Below are positions 1-12,317 of a DNA stretch of 64,000 bases, one piece after another. The notes beneath the pieces were generated by a model. It was not told where the DNA came from, made no database searches, and saw nothing but the letters and a program-made list of their open reading frames with translations. A program made the position numbers and the translations under genes. The stretch comes from Siphonodentalium dalli (taxonomy: Eukaryota; Mollusca; Scaphopoda; Gadilida; Siphonodentaliidae), in NCBI GenBank assembly GCA_032622095.1, contig CP136068.1, forward strand, positions 136,781,989 to 136,845,988, read 5' to 3'. Within the stretch, counting starts at the first letter, position 1; each line of letters opens with the position of its first letter.

Positions 1-315
1 AGTTTAATGGTTGCCCCAGACTGGTTGTAACTCACAGATACTCTAACCCAGTGATATAAATAGTTGACAGTTGTAAACTTGATCTTCTTTCAGATCAGTT
101 GTGTAAGAATTAATAGTCCATCTCCAATCCTCTTGAATACTAAATGTTATGGGTTTTTTTGTATCCAGATGATATGTGAGAATGGACCTATCCCTACGTC
201 CCGCCCACCTGTAGGCTACATGGTTACTGTTACTACGCACCACAAGCCATGTCAATTCCGCTATTTCTTCAGTGCTAAAATAGCATCCGATGAGAAAAAA
301 CTGTGTTGTTAAACG

Positions 316-3300
316 CCATGTAACACGATAATATAGTTCCTTCTTAATATCACGATTTTTAGATACCTTTGTGTGTATATATGCAACATGTAAAAGTGAC
401 TGTCGTTAGATATAAACAAAATAGAACCACTTTTTAAACAAAAACAGGTGTGATTGTTAGGCCAATGGTGTAAATGAAGCCATTATGAAACTTCAATATC
501 AAATAGCAAATTTAATATCGAAGCTATGCTAATGGTTCACACCTTGATGAAATAAATCAAACGGGGGTGTACATGGGGTAATTAATCTATAATCCCTCTT
601 TTGTCGAAATAAATATAACGATATCAGTTTACCATACACGAGCGTCCTGAATGAACCCTGGTGACATCAGGCCGGATGCAAAGGATTATCAAATAATGGC
701 CTTTTTAAATTCCACTACTTTTTTTTTGGGGGAATAAAGTACATTAAAGAAAACGCCGACTATCATGGAGTCAGTTACATGTTGCCATGTCGAGGCAACA
801 ATGGCACAACGTGAACTTGTTCGGTGACGGTTGTGTGTATATACCGCGAAGCACGTGCAATGTGTGAAATTTCGTTGCTATTCTCTTGGAAAACATCTGT
901 TGATTCTCATTTACACGTACATTGTCGGAGGAAGCTTTAAATTCTCAAATGGATTCAGTAAGATCGACGTTCGCACGAGATCCTACAGGTTAGTGTGAAT
1001 AGCAGACATTTGAATTCAATATTACCACGATGTTATAACAGCAACAAATGTAGGCCTATACATTTATAACGAAAAACACTTCACATAAAACACATACTCG
1101 CGGCACAATTAATATTCATAACGCATCATCGATCGGGACTACTATTTCACGTTTTAGTCTGAAATCTGTTTTATATAAATATTGAAATTTAAATAACACT
1201 AGGATCCGAGTGTGGTCGTTGGCATGGTTTAATCCAGCGTAAAAAGATGTCATAGTTACTTTTCTATTTAGGAAACCGAACTAAAACATGTATAAATATC
1301 GTTCGTCAACCGGACATGTTGGTTCCGGGTTTAAGCTATCGGCTCATTGGCTATAATTGAAATTGGGGCGGTACCTATGGATAGGTCCATTGATCCCACA
1401 GCGGCCACCAAAATGTAGCGCGCAACCATAGTTCAAGCATGGTAGGGTGATAAAGAAGCCGCGCTATTTCAGGTTCGGTTACAATGTTTTGATGAGTCCT
1501 CTCAGATAACTTGCTGAGACTTCCCAACATATGTAAACGGATTAAGAAGTGTCCAATCACTTTACACCTGTCAATCTAAAAAAGTAACCTAACAATAAAT
1601 TCCGACCAATTAAACAAATAAATCCTACACGAAATCCTACTGAAGTCCTACACGAAATAAAGTGTCCTACACATCATAGCACTAAATCCTACACAAAATC
1701 CTATCAACAAGAATCATATCTTAATTTGATCTCATGCGAATATGGTTATTGTTGGTCTGAGATGAGGAGAAAGTATTCAGGTTTCCAGATAATCACTTAC
1801 AACAGAAACAAAAAACAACAACATATGCTATTTAATTAAATATACTTGCAGATAAGAACTGGCTGTTGTTAGAAACTATTCCTGTCATGTCAAGTAGGCT
1901 ATATTAATACCAATTAGAACAGATAAAACCAAATAAAAGCATTCGATAATGCAAGTATGTTTTCCTCAATATAGTACAAATAATAATATAGTATACAATA
2001 TATATGAACTGGACCACGAACATCCGACCCAAATGTGGAACAATCAGGACGTTGGCCTGCACATAAGACACAATCAGTCCACCTGCTCTCGCGAGATATT
2101 GTGGGAAGTTTTGGATAATCACACAAATATACTGGAAAATTAGAAACGCTATTCCATATATATTCAAAGGCCAGACCAACAGCGGACTACTGGTTTTCGT
2201 GAGTGGTACCACTTAAACAGTTGGCAAATAAGAAACTCCATCGACTGGCATAAGGAAAGATCTCCGACACTGGAATCATTTACAAGAATCAGCATGCATA
2301 TATGAAACGTGACCTTCTATTTTTTGGAGACACATTGCAGCTCAAAGTCATAGGTGGACAATCGTCGTGAGTGTTCTCAACATAAGCTGTTCCACAAACA
2401 CTTGCTCGGCGTCAAAAATAGGGTTATTCTATCACTGAATGCACAATTATTTAGATAATTTTGTATCAGACAGTATGGACGGATTAGCAGATAAAGGATT
2501 TGCAAATAAGACACATTACTATTCGGTGTTTTAGAGAACGCTTGGCCAATCTAAAAACCGTATATTAACGCATCAACCATTCAACCATGCATTCAACCAT
2601 TATCTTGGTATGACGACTTGCTATAATATGAACGCGTCAATGACACTGTAGCTCAACTTGGAGCATGGGTATTATAATGTGATACAGTCAGTAGAGCGAT
2701 TAGAAACTCGGAAAGTTGAAATTAATTAAATAAATGATATTGTTTTTAATGGGTAACTTTGTATGTGTCTTTTTCTTGGTCAGCCAATGTGGTGAATAGC
2801 AGTATATACGTGCATGGAAAGCCGGAATGGTATGTGTTTTTTCGTTCATTCATGTCATGCAATTTCATTTGCGACCCCTTGGAAGTATCAATCTATTATC
2901 TCGAAGTCTCGCATTGGTTAAACCTTATATATGGTTAACAAAACAAGTCTTATATGGTTTGAAAGTTACATTTATTGCTCGGATACTCAAGTCGTTGGAA
3001 CACTTGTCCGGTGACGCTCGTCAAATCTTTGTATTATTTTTTTTTCATTTCTGAATATCTCCGTGATAGTCAATATAGATTTCTTTTTAAAAAGACGCTC
3101 TTTAAAAACGCTTTACTTCAAAAGTCACAGTTACTTCAAAACCTGGTGCTACAACCACGGTGCTTTTTATAAGGGTTGGTTTCAGTCCGATGTGGATTTT
3201 GTGAATAACCGAGTTCTACATTCCCTGATATTAATGTAATGTGGCAGTTAATAACACATCGTGTGACGTCGAATGATGTGAGGTAATACCATACAATAAA

Positions 3301-3417
3301 ATACAAGTTCTACAACGGGGACGAATCTCAGTCGTATTTATACACTAAACGTTGGTCATTTGTCCTTTCAGTTCAGACTTGATTCAAGTCAATGCTTACA
3401 CACTATTCCTACATAAT
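316..3417. other. no recognised gene; AT-rich unique-looking DNA
   Basis: Open frames here are short, overlapping and not protein-like. Around 1620-1710 the short motif TCCTACACGAAATCC recurs imperfectly four or five times. AATAAA hexamers occur near 551, 608 and 733, but nothing upstream clearly uses them. Confidence 0.5.
949..988 (+). CDS. candidate short first coding exon (weak)
   Basis: An ATG in a fair start context (CAAATGG) opens 13 codons beginning MDSVRSTFARDPT and runs into a good 5' splice donor, CAG followed by GTTAGT, at 988/989, leaving phase 1. A TATATA lies at 838-843, about 110 bases upstream, and a CACGTG E-box just after it. Together this looks like a promoter plus first exon. 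No homology supports it, the exon is only 40 bases long, and no continuation exon was found. It is a hypothesis from signals alone; chance is a real alternative in AT-rich DNA. Confidence 0.2.
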
Positions 3418-4340
3418 TAGTGCAGCGGCCAAACTGAAAAAGAGCTCTAGTTTTCGAGATACCCCTACCCACGGTAGAACAAGTTGAAACCAATGAGAAA
3501 TGAAGGAGAAATGTATACTGTTGACGAAATCGATAGTGAATACTGACGGAATTGGTGGTGGCTATTGTCAAATCGACGATGAACGATACCCACCAGTCAC
3601 TTTTTCCAGAAATTAACGATTTTTGTAAAACGAGCAATGTGGCTATGTCCTAACCTATTTGCCAATATTGTTGGGGTTAAAATTACTATATCATACCATA
3701 CCTCTACTTGATATGAAAAAAGTATTGGTTAATTTGGATTGTCCTGCCATTTTGAGCCAAAACATTTATTTTTTGCTGAAAAATCGCTCTATTTCACAAA
3801 AATATTATTTTTCAAACATTATCATTCAAATAGGTATTGCTATAATGCCAAAATATTGAATTCATATGGTGTAGCAGTTATCTGACAAGTTTATGGAGAA
3901 ATAAGTTGAAAGAAATTTAGAACGGTTTGCGAAATAATTACTTTTAGCTACCCCTCCCCCAAACACGATATTGGTCGAAAAATTACATATTTTTGTTAAG
4001 AACTTTACCAAATGTCCCAATTTATCATAATGGGACCCAACATAACTCGTTTGCTGAAAATGGAGCCCAGGGACATTGCTTAAGTGATTAAAAGACGTGT
4101 TTTGGCTTCCAGACCCCAAATTACAACAACAACACATTTTATTTACTATTGCCACAGTAAGTGTCGCATATATATCTCAAGTACTCAATTCTCGCTTAAG
4201 ATTGAAATGCAGTAGTTGGGACATTGATTATGTGATTAAAGACGTGTTAGGGCTTGCAAACCCCAAATTACAACAACAACACATTTTATTTACTATTACC
4301 ACAGTAAGTTTCGCATATCACAAGTACTTAATTCGCACTT
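3418..4340 (+). repeat. left arm of the 5.5 kb inverted-repeat element
   Basis: This arm mirrors 7930-8945. It contains an internal duplication: the block around CCCCAAATTACAACAACAAC occurs at about 4122 and again at about 4260, 138 bases apart. The right arm also carries this block twice, near 7920 and 8280, but with wider spacing. The two arms have therefore diverged by insertion or deletion as well as substitution. Confidence 0.65.
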
Positions 4341-4365
4341 AAGATTGAAATGCAGTAGTTTGAAC

Positions 4366-4620
4366 TATGACCGATTGAGTAATCACAATAAAACGTCCCC
4401 TCTCTGTCATTGTGGGAAAATATTAACATCACATCATTACTTGTTGGAATGTCCTGAATACACGCTCCTAGGACTGAACTTCTATACGCCGCGGCCATAC
4501 CGAATGTTATTTGATCAGAAATACTCTTTTGTTTGGAGCACAGGAACTCAGTCATCGTGAAAATATTAAAATATTTGACGCGGTTCAAACATTTATCTCG
4601 AAAACAAAGCGATTTCCATA
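4366..4620 (+). pseudogene. LINE ORF2 C-terminal domain fragment (CR1/L2-like)
   Basis: Translation gives a zinc-binding-like block, SPLCHCGK followed by HHYLLECPEY (C-x-C...H...C). In a shifted frame it continues with ENIKIFDAVQTFISKTKRF. The same order of blocks ends the LINE at 38211-38803 (SPLCQCG...HFFFQCPLY...EIFLAVQKFI), so this is the extreme C-terminus of a related ORF2 without its endonuclease or reverse transcriptase. At least one frameshift separates the two blocks. The fragment abuts the left arm of the inverted-repeat element and precedes the satellite. It has no function on its own. Confidence 0.7.
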
Positions 4621-4828
4621 ACGCTGTCATTTGTGGAAACTTCGTGAGACACATTGAAACCCTGCTGAGCGCGAAGTTTACCCCCACCAGATCGTCTGTC
4701 ATCTCACGGCGACGGACGTATCAATGGCATAAGCAACAGTATTTGTATATCATTGTATATAATCAGCTCCAACGAAATTATATGTATATCATTGTATCCA
4801 ATTACATCCTCACATTTCCCATACAGTC

Positions 4829-4878
4829 TCTCCCCTTCTCTCCCTCTCTCTCTCTCCCTCTCTCTCTCTCTCTCTCGT
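4829..4878. repeat. TC-rich microsatellite
   Basis: Imperfect (TC)n with CCC interruptions, directly upstream of the first satellite units. Confidence 0.85.
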
Positions 4879-4889
4879 GTATACATTGC

Positions 4890-7700
4890 TTACCTCCTGA
4901 TAGAACTACCCTATGTCCACAGCCTCAGTTAAAACTGAGCGCATATCCCTCGGGTTCGTGATGTTTTCATGACTTAAAATAGCCTTTGTGTCACATAAAC
5001 AGTTAAAATTGCATTTTTTTTATTTGCCAGCCGCTTTTTGTAAAGTGTCACATGCTGTCGGAAACCAATACAGCATTACATATCGCATAGTGCCGGATAT
5101 AATAGCCGTTCGACCACCACATATGTTGATATTGAAAGTATAATCCCTTCAGTACACGATGTGTGCAAGACTTCAAATAGGGTAGGGTACATCAAACAGT
5201 GAATATTTGCTAACCGCATGTTGTGAAGTGGCACACGGTGCAGACTTCCGGGAACCAACACATGTGTATATCCTGATAACAATTAACATTTGTTCAAGCC
5301 CTCGGTTAATATTGAGATAATATCATTTCAGCGCGTGGCGTCTTCAAGACTTCAAATGAAGTAGGGGGTCCTCAAAATTGTGCCTTTCTTATTTTCCAGC
5401 CACTTTTCGTTGAGTGCTCATGCTTTCTGAACCAATTCCATCTACTAGTATATACAGTGTGCACGTCCTTATACAACTCTCCATTGTCCATACACTCAAG
5501 TCAGTGAGGATATCGTTCCAGTTCGTGGTGTGTTCTCTAGTCTTAAAATTGGGTAGGGGGTAATACAAACAGTGAACAATCACATTATTTATTTTGCAGT
5601 CGCTTTTTGTAAAGTGTCCCTGACTGTCGGGTACCAACTCATCTACAACAATTGTGTATTTCCTGATAGAATAGCCATTTGTCGAGATCGTCGTTTGACA
5701 TTGAGAGCACATCCATTCAGTGCATGATGGGCTCAATGGTTTAGGGGTCCCTTAAAATTCGCCATTATCGTTTGCCATCTGCTTTGCCACGGTGTTTTCG
5801 CGAACGGTTGGTTCGCGAGAGCATTGCAACATTTTGACACAACAGCCATTCGGCCACAATCTCGGGTGATATTGATAGCATATGCCTCCAGCTAGTGGTG
5901 TTATTAAGACTTCAAATAGGTATTGGAGTCCCATAAGACAGTGAAAATTAGCCCTTTTCGTTTGCCGGCCGCTTGTTGTTAACTGCAAGGGAACCATCTC
6001 ATCCATTATAGATTCGTATTTCCGGAAAATACTACCATTTATCCACGCCCTCAGTTAACATTGAGAGCATATTGAGAGCATATTATTAAGACTTCAAGTG
6101 GGATAGTGGGGTACTCAAAACATAGAAACATTCGCCTTTCGTATTTGCCAGCCGCTTTTCACAGGATTTCGGGGGAACCAAACTACCCATATCAATTGAT
6201 AATTCCGTGATAGCACTTCCACACACTCAGCTAAGTATGAGAGCATATAACTTCAGCCCATTCTGTGTTCAAGATATTAAATGGGTTAAGGGGTTCCCAA
6301 AAACAGTGAATATTCGCCTGTCTCATTTGCCAACGCTTTTTGTAAAGTGACCCAGACATTCAAGAACCAATCCGTCCATAAAAGATGTGAATTTCTTGAT
6401 ATAGCGTCCATTTCTCTACACACTCAGTTAATATGGGTAGCATATCCTGTCAGTTCATGGTGTGTTCAAGACTTCAAATGGGGTAGTGTGGCCACAAAAC
6501 AAAGCAAATTCACATTTCGTATTTGCCAGCCGCCTTTTGTAAAGTGTCCAAGGATTTCGGGAACCAAACCACCCATACGAATTGTATATAATCCATGATT
6601 GCACTACCTTTCGTTCACACACTCAGTTAATATTGAGAGCATATATACAGCTTCGGTTCAGTGTATGCTCAAGAGTTCAAATGGGTGATGGGTACCCAAA
6701 ACAATGAGAATTCGCCTTTCTCGTTTGCTAGCCACTTTTTGTAAAGTGACCCAGACATTCGGATACCAACCCACCCATTAAAGATGTGTATTTCCCGAAT
6801 TACATACCATTTATCCACGCCCTCAGTTAATATTGAGTGCATATTCGTTCAATTCGGTGTGTGTTTAAGACTTTAAATGGGTAGGTGTTCAAAGAAAATT
6901 CAACTTTCGTATTTGCCAGCCTTTTGTGAAGTACCCTAGGATTTTGGGAACCAAACTACCCATATAAATTGTATATTCCCTGAGAGCACTACCTTTCGTT
7001 CACTGTCAGTTAATAAGAGAATATATTCGGCGCATGGTGTGTTCAAGAGTTTAAATGGGCTTATAAAGGGGTCCCACAAAACAAAATATATTCGCCTTTA
7101 GCGTTTGCCATCCGATTTTTGTAAAGTTCAAATGCTTTCGGGAACCATCCCACCCATAAGCATCATGTATGTCCTGATATTTATATCCTTTGCTCACACC
7201 CTCAGTCAATATTTAGAGCAAACTTTTCAGTTCGTGGTTTGTTCAACTTTAACACTTCAAGTCTTCAATTGTGCAGGGGGAGTTCTCAAAACATACGTCG
7301 GTCTTATTTATCAACCGCTTTGTGTAAAGCGACACAGGCACAAGCCACCCATACAAAGTATGTATTCTCTGATAGCAATACATTCCGGTCTCTGTTAAAA
7401 TAGAGAGCATATAGCTTCAGTTCGTATTGTGTTCAAGACTTTTACTCGGGTAGAGTAATCTAGAAAAATAGAAAATTCGCCTTTCATATTCGCCACGCAG
7501 CCGCGTTTTATAAAGTGCTACACTATTTCGGGAACCAACACATCCATAAACATTGTGTATTTCATTATATAACTATCCTTTGTACACACCCTCAGTTAAT
7601 AATGATATCATATTCTTTCAGTTAGTGTGTTCCAAGACTTATAATAGTGCAGGGGGACCTCGAAGTATAGAACATATTTGAACTAACGCTTGCCACCTTG
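4890..7700. repeat. degenerate ~190 bp satellite array, about 14-15 units
   Basis: Each unit carries, in order, a CCTCAGTTAATATTGAGAGC-like block, GTGTTCAAGACTTCAAATGGG, a TATTTGCCAGCCGC block, CTTTTTGTAAAGTG, then GGGAACCAACCCA and TCCTGATAGCA. The CTTTTTGTAAAGTG landmark recurs near 5030, 5213, 5397, 5598, 5777, 5965, 6147, 6328, 6526, 6730, 6917, 7110, 7311 and 7500, giving spacings of about 180-205. Units are well diverged with many indels, so the array is old. It sits entirely between the inverted arms at 3418-4340 and 7930-8945. Confidence 0.8.
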
Positions 7701-7929
7701 GTCGGACTAGTTTGAGATATAAAATACAATATCCATTGTTTCTACATTTGGGTCGATTTAGAGGGACTCTAACAATCATTATGGCAGCAACAATGTTTTT
7801 ATTATGTATTATTATGTTAGTCTATAGTATGTGTCGTTTAGAACATATACTTTAGTTCTACAAAGTCGCTATATATTAATATAAAATTACATGCATGTTA
7901 TAAATAACATGTGTTGTTGTATATAACTG

Positions 7930-8945
7930 GGGGTTTGGAAGCATGAGGACACCTTTAACCACGCTCGCGTTGTCTACGGATCAGGTTTTCATTACGTGGA
8001 TCATGATTTGATGCCCATTAGAATCATTTAGAAAAAATTGTCTTGTCGTTATCATAAATATGTATTTTTGTACCAAAACGCGTTCGGGGGAGCGGTACAT
8101 AAATCCAATATCTGGCAAACCGTTCAAAATTTATGTCAAATTCTTTTTATTTGTGATGTCCAGATCACTACTGAGCCATATGAATTATATCGGTGGTCAT
8201 GTGTTGTTTATTACAACTATTTTAGTATTATAAAATCGATGTTAATGCATGCAGAATTACCTGTTATGAATAAAATATGTTGTTGTTGTAATTGGGGGTC
8301 TGGAAGCCTGAACACATCTGTAATCAATTAAACGGTATCTCTGGACAAAACGGTCAGTACAAGATTCAGATTGGGTCCCATTAAGATCAATTAGAAAATG
8401 TTTGTAAAGTCGTTATAAAAAATATGTATTTTTTCGACCAGAAACGTGCTTGGGGGAGGGGTAGCTAAAACCATTATCTCGCAAATCGTTCAAAATATCT
8501 GTTAACTTTTTTTTTCATATGGTTTTCAGATAACTACTACACCATATGGATTAAATATTTCGGCATTATTGCAATATCTGTTTGAATAATCATGTTTGAA
8601 AAATAATATTTTTGTGAAAAAGAGCGATTTTTCAGCAAAAAATAAATGTATCGGCTCCATATGGCAGAAAAATCTAAATTAACCAACACGTTTTGCATAT
8701 CAGCTAGAGATATGGTATGATATAGTAATTTTAACACCAACAATGTGGGCAAATAATTTAGGACATAGCCGCAAGGCTCGCTTTACCAACATCGTTTATT
8801 TCTGGAAAAAGAGACAGGTGGGTATTGTTCATCGTCGATTTGACAATAGCCACCACCAATTTCTCCTTCAAATATATTTGGTTTCAACTTGTTCTACCGT
8901 GGGTAGGGGTACCCGACCACTTTTGACGTTTGGCCGCTGCACTAA
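7930..8945 (-). repeat. right arm of the 5.5 kb inverted-repeat element
   Basis: Reverse complement of the 3418-4340 arm, ending GTTTGGCCGCTGCACTAA. It contains the mirror of the 3659-3859 open frame at 8537-8752, with several substitutions. Conservation of the open frame in both arms could be chance given overall arm similarity; the peptide is not recognised. Confidence 0.65.
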
Positions 8946-9099
8946 ATGTATTTCACCCATGCAAGGAGCAGTATTTAGGCGGATTGTGTTTATTGTTTAT
9001 TGTTTTCTGTATATTCTGTATAAGTCTAAAATGCAAGCAACTCTGCAAGATGGAGTCCAGTCAATCTAAAAATTACTGATACATAGGCTCCCATATTGG

Positions 9100-9322
9100 T
9101 TAACCCTTTCAGTGCCAAAAAAAAAAGTCCGATTTTTATATCAACCCATATTTCCTTGATCATTTTTCAAATTTATTGATTATAATAATGTGATACATTG
9201 ATGGGAAGAGCTCTAAGAGCTCTTTCCATCAATGTATCACATTATTATAATCAATAAATTTGAAAAATGATCAAGGAAATATGGGTTGATACAAAAATCG
9301 GAGTTGGCACTGAAAGGGTTAA
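9100..9322. mobile_element. palindromic MITE with TTAA target sites
   Basis: TTAA at 9100-9103 is followed by CCCTTTCAGTGCCAA; the mirror TTGGCACTGAAAGGG precedes TTAA at 9319-9322. The whole 223 bp is one near-perfect palindrome centred on AGAGCTCTAAGAGCTC near 9212. TTAA duplications are typical of piggyBac and Kolobok DNA transposons, so this is a nonautonomous element mobilised by one of them (inference). Arm identity is very high, suggesting recent activity or gene conversion. Confidence 0.85.
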
Positions 9323-9328
9323 TGTTTT

Positions 9329-9488
9329 GTATCGTCTCTTCGATCTGGTGACATGGGGTGCTAATCTAATGAAGAGATAAATGCTTCTTTACAATACAAT
9401 CAACATTTCAGCGTTTACAATACAATCAACATTTCAGCGTTAAATTCAATAATTAATCACAAATCCAAACGAAACTACCACGCACTGT
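9329..9488 (+). repeat. dispersed repeat, copy A (pair at 20747-20972)
   Basis: Matches 20747-20972 at both ends but lacks about 107 bases present there. It instead carries a 26-bp direct duplication (TTTACAATACAATCAACATT region, 9405-9458). The sequence directly abuts the 9100-9322 MITE. Confidence 0.75.
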
Positions 9489-9595
9489 AGAGCTCGTTCC
9501 ATCAATGTATCACATTATTATAATCAATAAATTTGAAAAATGGTCAAGGAAATATGGGTTGATACAAAAATCGGAGTTGGCAATGAAAGGGTTAA
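9489..9595. mobile_element. half copy of the 9100-9322 TTAA MITE
   Basis: Repeats the right arm of the 9100-9322 element from the central GAGCTC to the terminal TTAA at 9592-9595. The shared sequence runs on past the end (TGTTTTGTAT), so it probably arose by local duplication rather than independent insertion. Confidence 0.8.
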
Positions 9596-10013
9596 TGTTT
9601 TGTATGTAATAGTAAAACATCGTGATTTACCAGAGTTTCAATTTTTACCTGACTTTACCATATTTCACCGGAGCAGAGCCTGGTTTACCCTGTTTTACAT
9701 GGGTTTTACCAACGTGTATTATGAGCGATCATTCTAGTTCACAATAGCAAATTATGCAGATTAGGTGTTTTTGTCTCTTTTTTGTTTAGAAGAAAATAAT
9801 ACTTTGTTAGTTAATCAGTGGAAACAATTGTACCCGGTGTCATGCTTAAAAGTAAACCGAATGGGACAAGCATATTGTTATAAATAAGTCATCTAAGCCA
9901 AGAAGATGTTAACACCTTATGTAATCAGATGTGTCATTTATATGACCTTCAATATGTTACTCAAGTTTTAATGTTTCTAAAAGCGTACCACAGTACTACC
10001 TTGGCAAATTACC

Positions 10014-10541
10014 TTAAAGGTGGATTATCTCTTTGTAAACATGTATTATATAGTTACCGGGGTATAAAATATTATATTTGATTCGAAGACTCCTGTCCGG
10101 AAATGCTTCTATCGATTAATATTAATTTTATTTCGAATATTTTCTGGTCTAAAAAGGCGTGTTTGTTCAGCTAACGAACAATAGTGGTTACTGATAACCA
10201 AGACCAGAAATTTTATTGTACAATTTTGTCACAAATAAACGTCAATTATACTCATTATCGCTTATATCTGTGGAACAAACAAATACAAACAACCAATCTG
10301 TGGCATTTGACTTTCGTTGCGTAGCCGTAGGAACAGCCCAGTGCTCTATATCGCAAAATGGTATCATCCGAATGGTCTGTTCTAAAAATAGTAACATAAA
10401 CGGTCCCGATTTAATATTCGGAACAAAATGAATATTAATTGATAGAAGCTTTTCCGGACAGGGGTCTTCAGTTGATATCTATTATTTTATACCCACGCAA
10501 CTATTTAAAATTTGTTATTTGAAGAGATAATCCATCTTTAA
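10014..10541. mobile_element. MITE with ~150 bp inverted arms and TTAA sites
   Basis: TTAA at 10014-10017 is followed by AGGTGGATTATCTCTT; the mirrored AAGAGATAATCCATCT precedes TTAA at 10538-10541. Inverted similarity continues inward through CCTGTCCGGAAATGCTTCTA near 10095 and its mirror near 10455. The unpaired centre holds no recognised coding sequence. The TTAA target again suggests mobilisation by a piggyBac- or Kolobok-type transposase. Confidence 0.8.
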
Positions 10542-10933
10542 TATCGAGGTAAATTGTTCTGGTAGAATTAATCTAGTAGAACCACCAAATACATACTTAC
10601 ATGTACATCCAGGTAAAATAACTTGGTGGAATATACGGGTGGCTTTATTTCAATAGAGTGAATGCATCATTTTACCTGTTCAAATCACCACGGTAAATAC
10701 CAGGGTGTATTCGCCATGGTTTACTAGAGTGTGTTATTAGGGGGAACTTGTTAAAAGTGAAATATTTTGTTTGATGTGTTAAGAGCTGTGACAATATCTG
10801 CCAGTATGTGCAAATCAGAAGGATTTGATGATAAACGTCGGCTGCTGATTAATAATGACAGATTGAATATTTTTGCACGACTGAAGAAGTTACACGTCGG
10901 ATTGAATGCGTTTACACATTAACCGGGAAACCG

Positions 10934-10980
10934 GATCACCTCATTGTATGGCGGCGTGGAAACGCCACCTCATCTTTATA
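10934..10980 (+). repeat. short dispersed GC-rich hairpin, copy 1
   Basis: ATGGCGGCGTGGAAACGCCACC forms a small stem. A close copy sits at 23914-23960, immediately before the 75-bp tandem array. Confidence 0.6.
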
Positions 10981-11196
10981 GAGGAGCGGTCTTGACCCCA
11001 ATGGGGCTTATTTTTCGAGTTAAATATTTTTGTTTATACATAGAAATTGTGTATATCATATGAAAGTAGAAGATGTCAGCTTCATGTTCTGCCCTTCTGT
11101 AAAATTTGAATATTGTGCCGTTGTCATTGAAACGGCATGTAAATAATGTAGACACATTTTGAGATAAAAACCCTTCAGCAGATGGCAAACACGAAT

Positions 11197-11698
11197 TTAA
11201 AGGCACGTGAGGCCTTAGTTGTCGAAAATATTCATATTTGTTCCAATCACCGTAAACAGAAAAACATTAAAACGCATACAGTTTCGTTCATATATACCAT
11301 GACCATCGCGTAAACAGCATGTTATCACAAAGACCTACTATATTTTACCTAAGCAAGGGCCTGATTGTGTTACAGAAGACAGCACAATGCTACTGGCTAA
11401 TCACACACAAATGGCATAAACGCTATTTATTAGTTCCATATCAGGAATTCACTAACAAAGAACGCTCTTTATGTTTACCATCATAATATAAACAAACATC
11501 AGAAAAGTAACTTTTTATGCTTTTGTTTACATAACAATGGTCAAACAGATGACAATAACATACTGTTTGTGCGCTATTTCTTATTTGTATACGGACAAAG
11601 TCTGTCTACATTTTGATGTTCTTTCTGTTTGTGGCGGTTTTTGACGGGTGTAAATATTTTCACAGGATACCCACCGCCAAGGCCAACCGTACCTTTAA
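11197..11698 (+). mobile_element. ~500 bp TTAA MITE, copy 1 of 3
   Basis: TTAA at 11197-11200 is followed by AGGCACG and the right end is CCGTACCT before TTAA at 11695-11698, giving short inverted termini. Full-length related copies lie at 22499-23017 (same strand) and 62183-62645 (opposite strand). All three share internal landmarks such as AAAGAACGCTCTTTATGTTT and GACAAAGTCTGTCTA. No coding capacity was recognised. A 20-base T tract follows at 11730-11749. Confidence 0.85.
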
Positions 11699-11764
11699 GC
11701 ACATTCTTGGTCAGAAATATACAATGAAATTTTTTTTTTTTTTTTTTTTCCAGGATAACTATTT

Positions 11765-12205
11765 TCCAACTATTCCAGTAGTTACTAGGAATGCACATAC
11801 AGGTTGTGAAGGTTTTATTGCCATTTTGGGGTAAAAACTGTGGATTTTTGCAAAAAAATGTAATAATTTTGGAATTGGAACATTTATTAGATACTACATT
11901 GGTTACAGTAGTAAATTATACATATTGTGATAGCTTCATACGTGTACTTCAAACTAATTTGGATAAAACTGCCGAAAAGGCAAAATACCCTGAAAAATAC
12001 ATGTTACCATGGAAACGGTATTGAAAAAATACAAAACAAATGTCATTATTGGAAAGAAATGAAGTTCTATAACCCTTATAATTGCAACACAATAAAACTT
12101 TTTGAAATTTGTTTTCTATGACATGCACTTTATTCCAGACTTCTTTGTAAGGTAACTGTTGAGGTTTATTCAGCTGTTGTCATGGAAACGGACCAAACTT
12201 CGCCA
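11765..12205 (+). repeat. first unit of a ~550 bp tandem duplication
   Basis: Shares a long collinear block with 12318-12760, including GGTTTTATTGCCATTTTGGG, GATAAAACTGCCGAAAA, GTTACCATGGAAAC (12003-12016) and TGAAATTTGTTTTCTATGAC. Open frames at 11927-12121 and 12459-12668 are paralogous by this duplication but resemble no known protein. Confidence 0.85.
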
Positions 12206-12317
12206 AAAAATGATAACTTTTTCCATAAACCGGACATTTAAATCGTGTAATTAAATGAAGCAAAACATATTATGGCAGCGCGTTATAGATGTCCCAAACC
12301 CCTTTTCAAACATGACT

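Larger units (their letters stand above)
3418..8945. mobile_element. 5.5 kb inverted-repeat (foldback-like) element with internal satellite
   Basis: The left segment starting TTAGTGCAGCGGCCAAAC at about 3417 reappears in reverse complement ending at about 8945. Similarity then continues inward for roughly 0.9-1.0 kb on both sides. Matching landmarks include the CCCTACCCACGGTAGAAC block at 3463-3480 and its mirror at 8890-8908, and a matched pair of ~65-codon open frames at 3659-3859 (+) and 8537-8752 (-). Between the arms lie a LINE C-terminal fragment and about 14 units of a ~190 bp satellite. No transposase was recognised, so the element is nonautonomous or dead. A TA target duplication is possible if the termini start at GTGCAGCGG, but the exact ends are uncertain. 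Superfamily is not assigned. Confidence 0.65.

Noticed and set aside
169-312. Possible terminal exon (acceptor-like TTTTTTTGTATCCAG then 47 codons to a TAA)
   Set aside because: The peptide is not recognised, and one acceptor-like site plus a short frame is expected by chance in this DNA.
4533-4961. 142-codon open frame
   Set aside because: It overlaps the LINE tail in another frame and runs through a TC microsatellite and satellite units.
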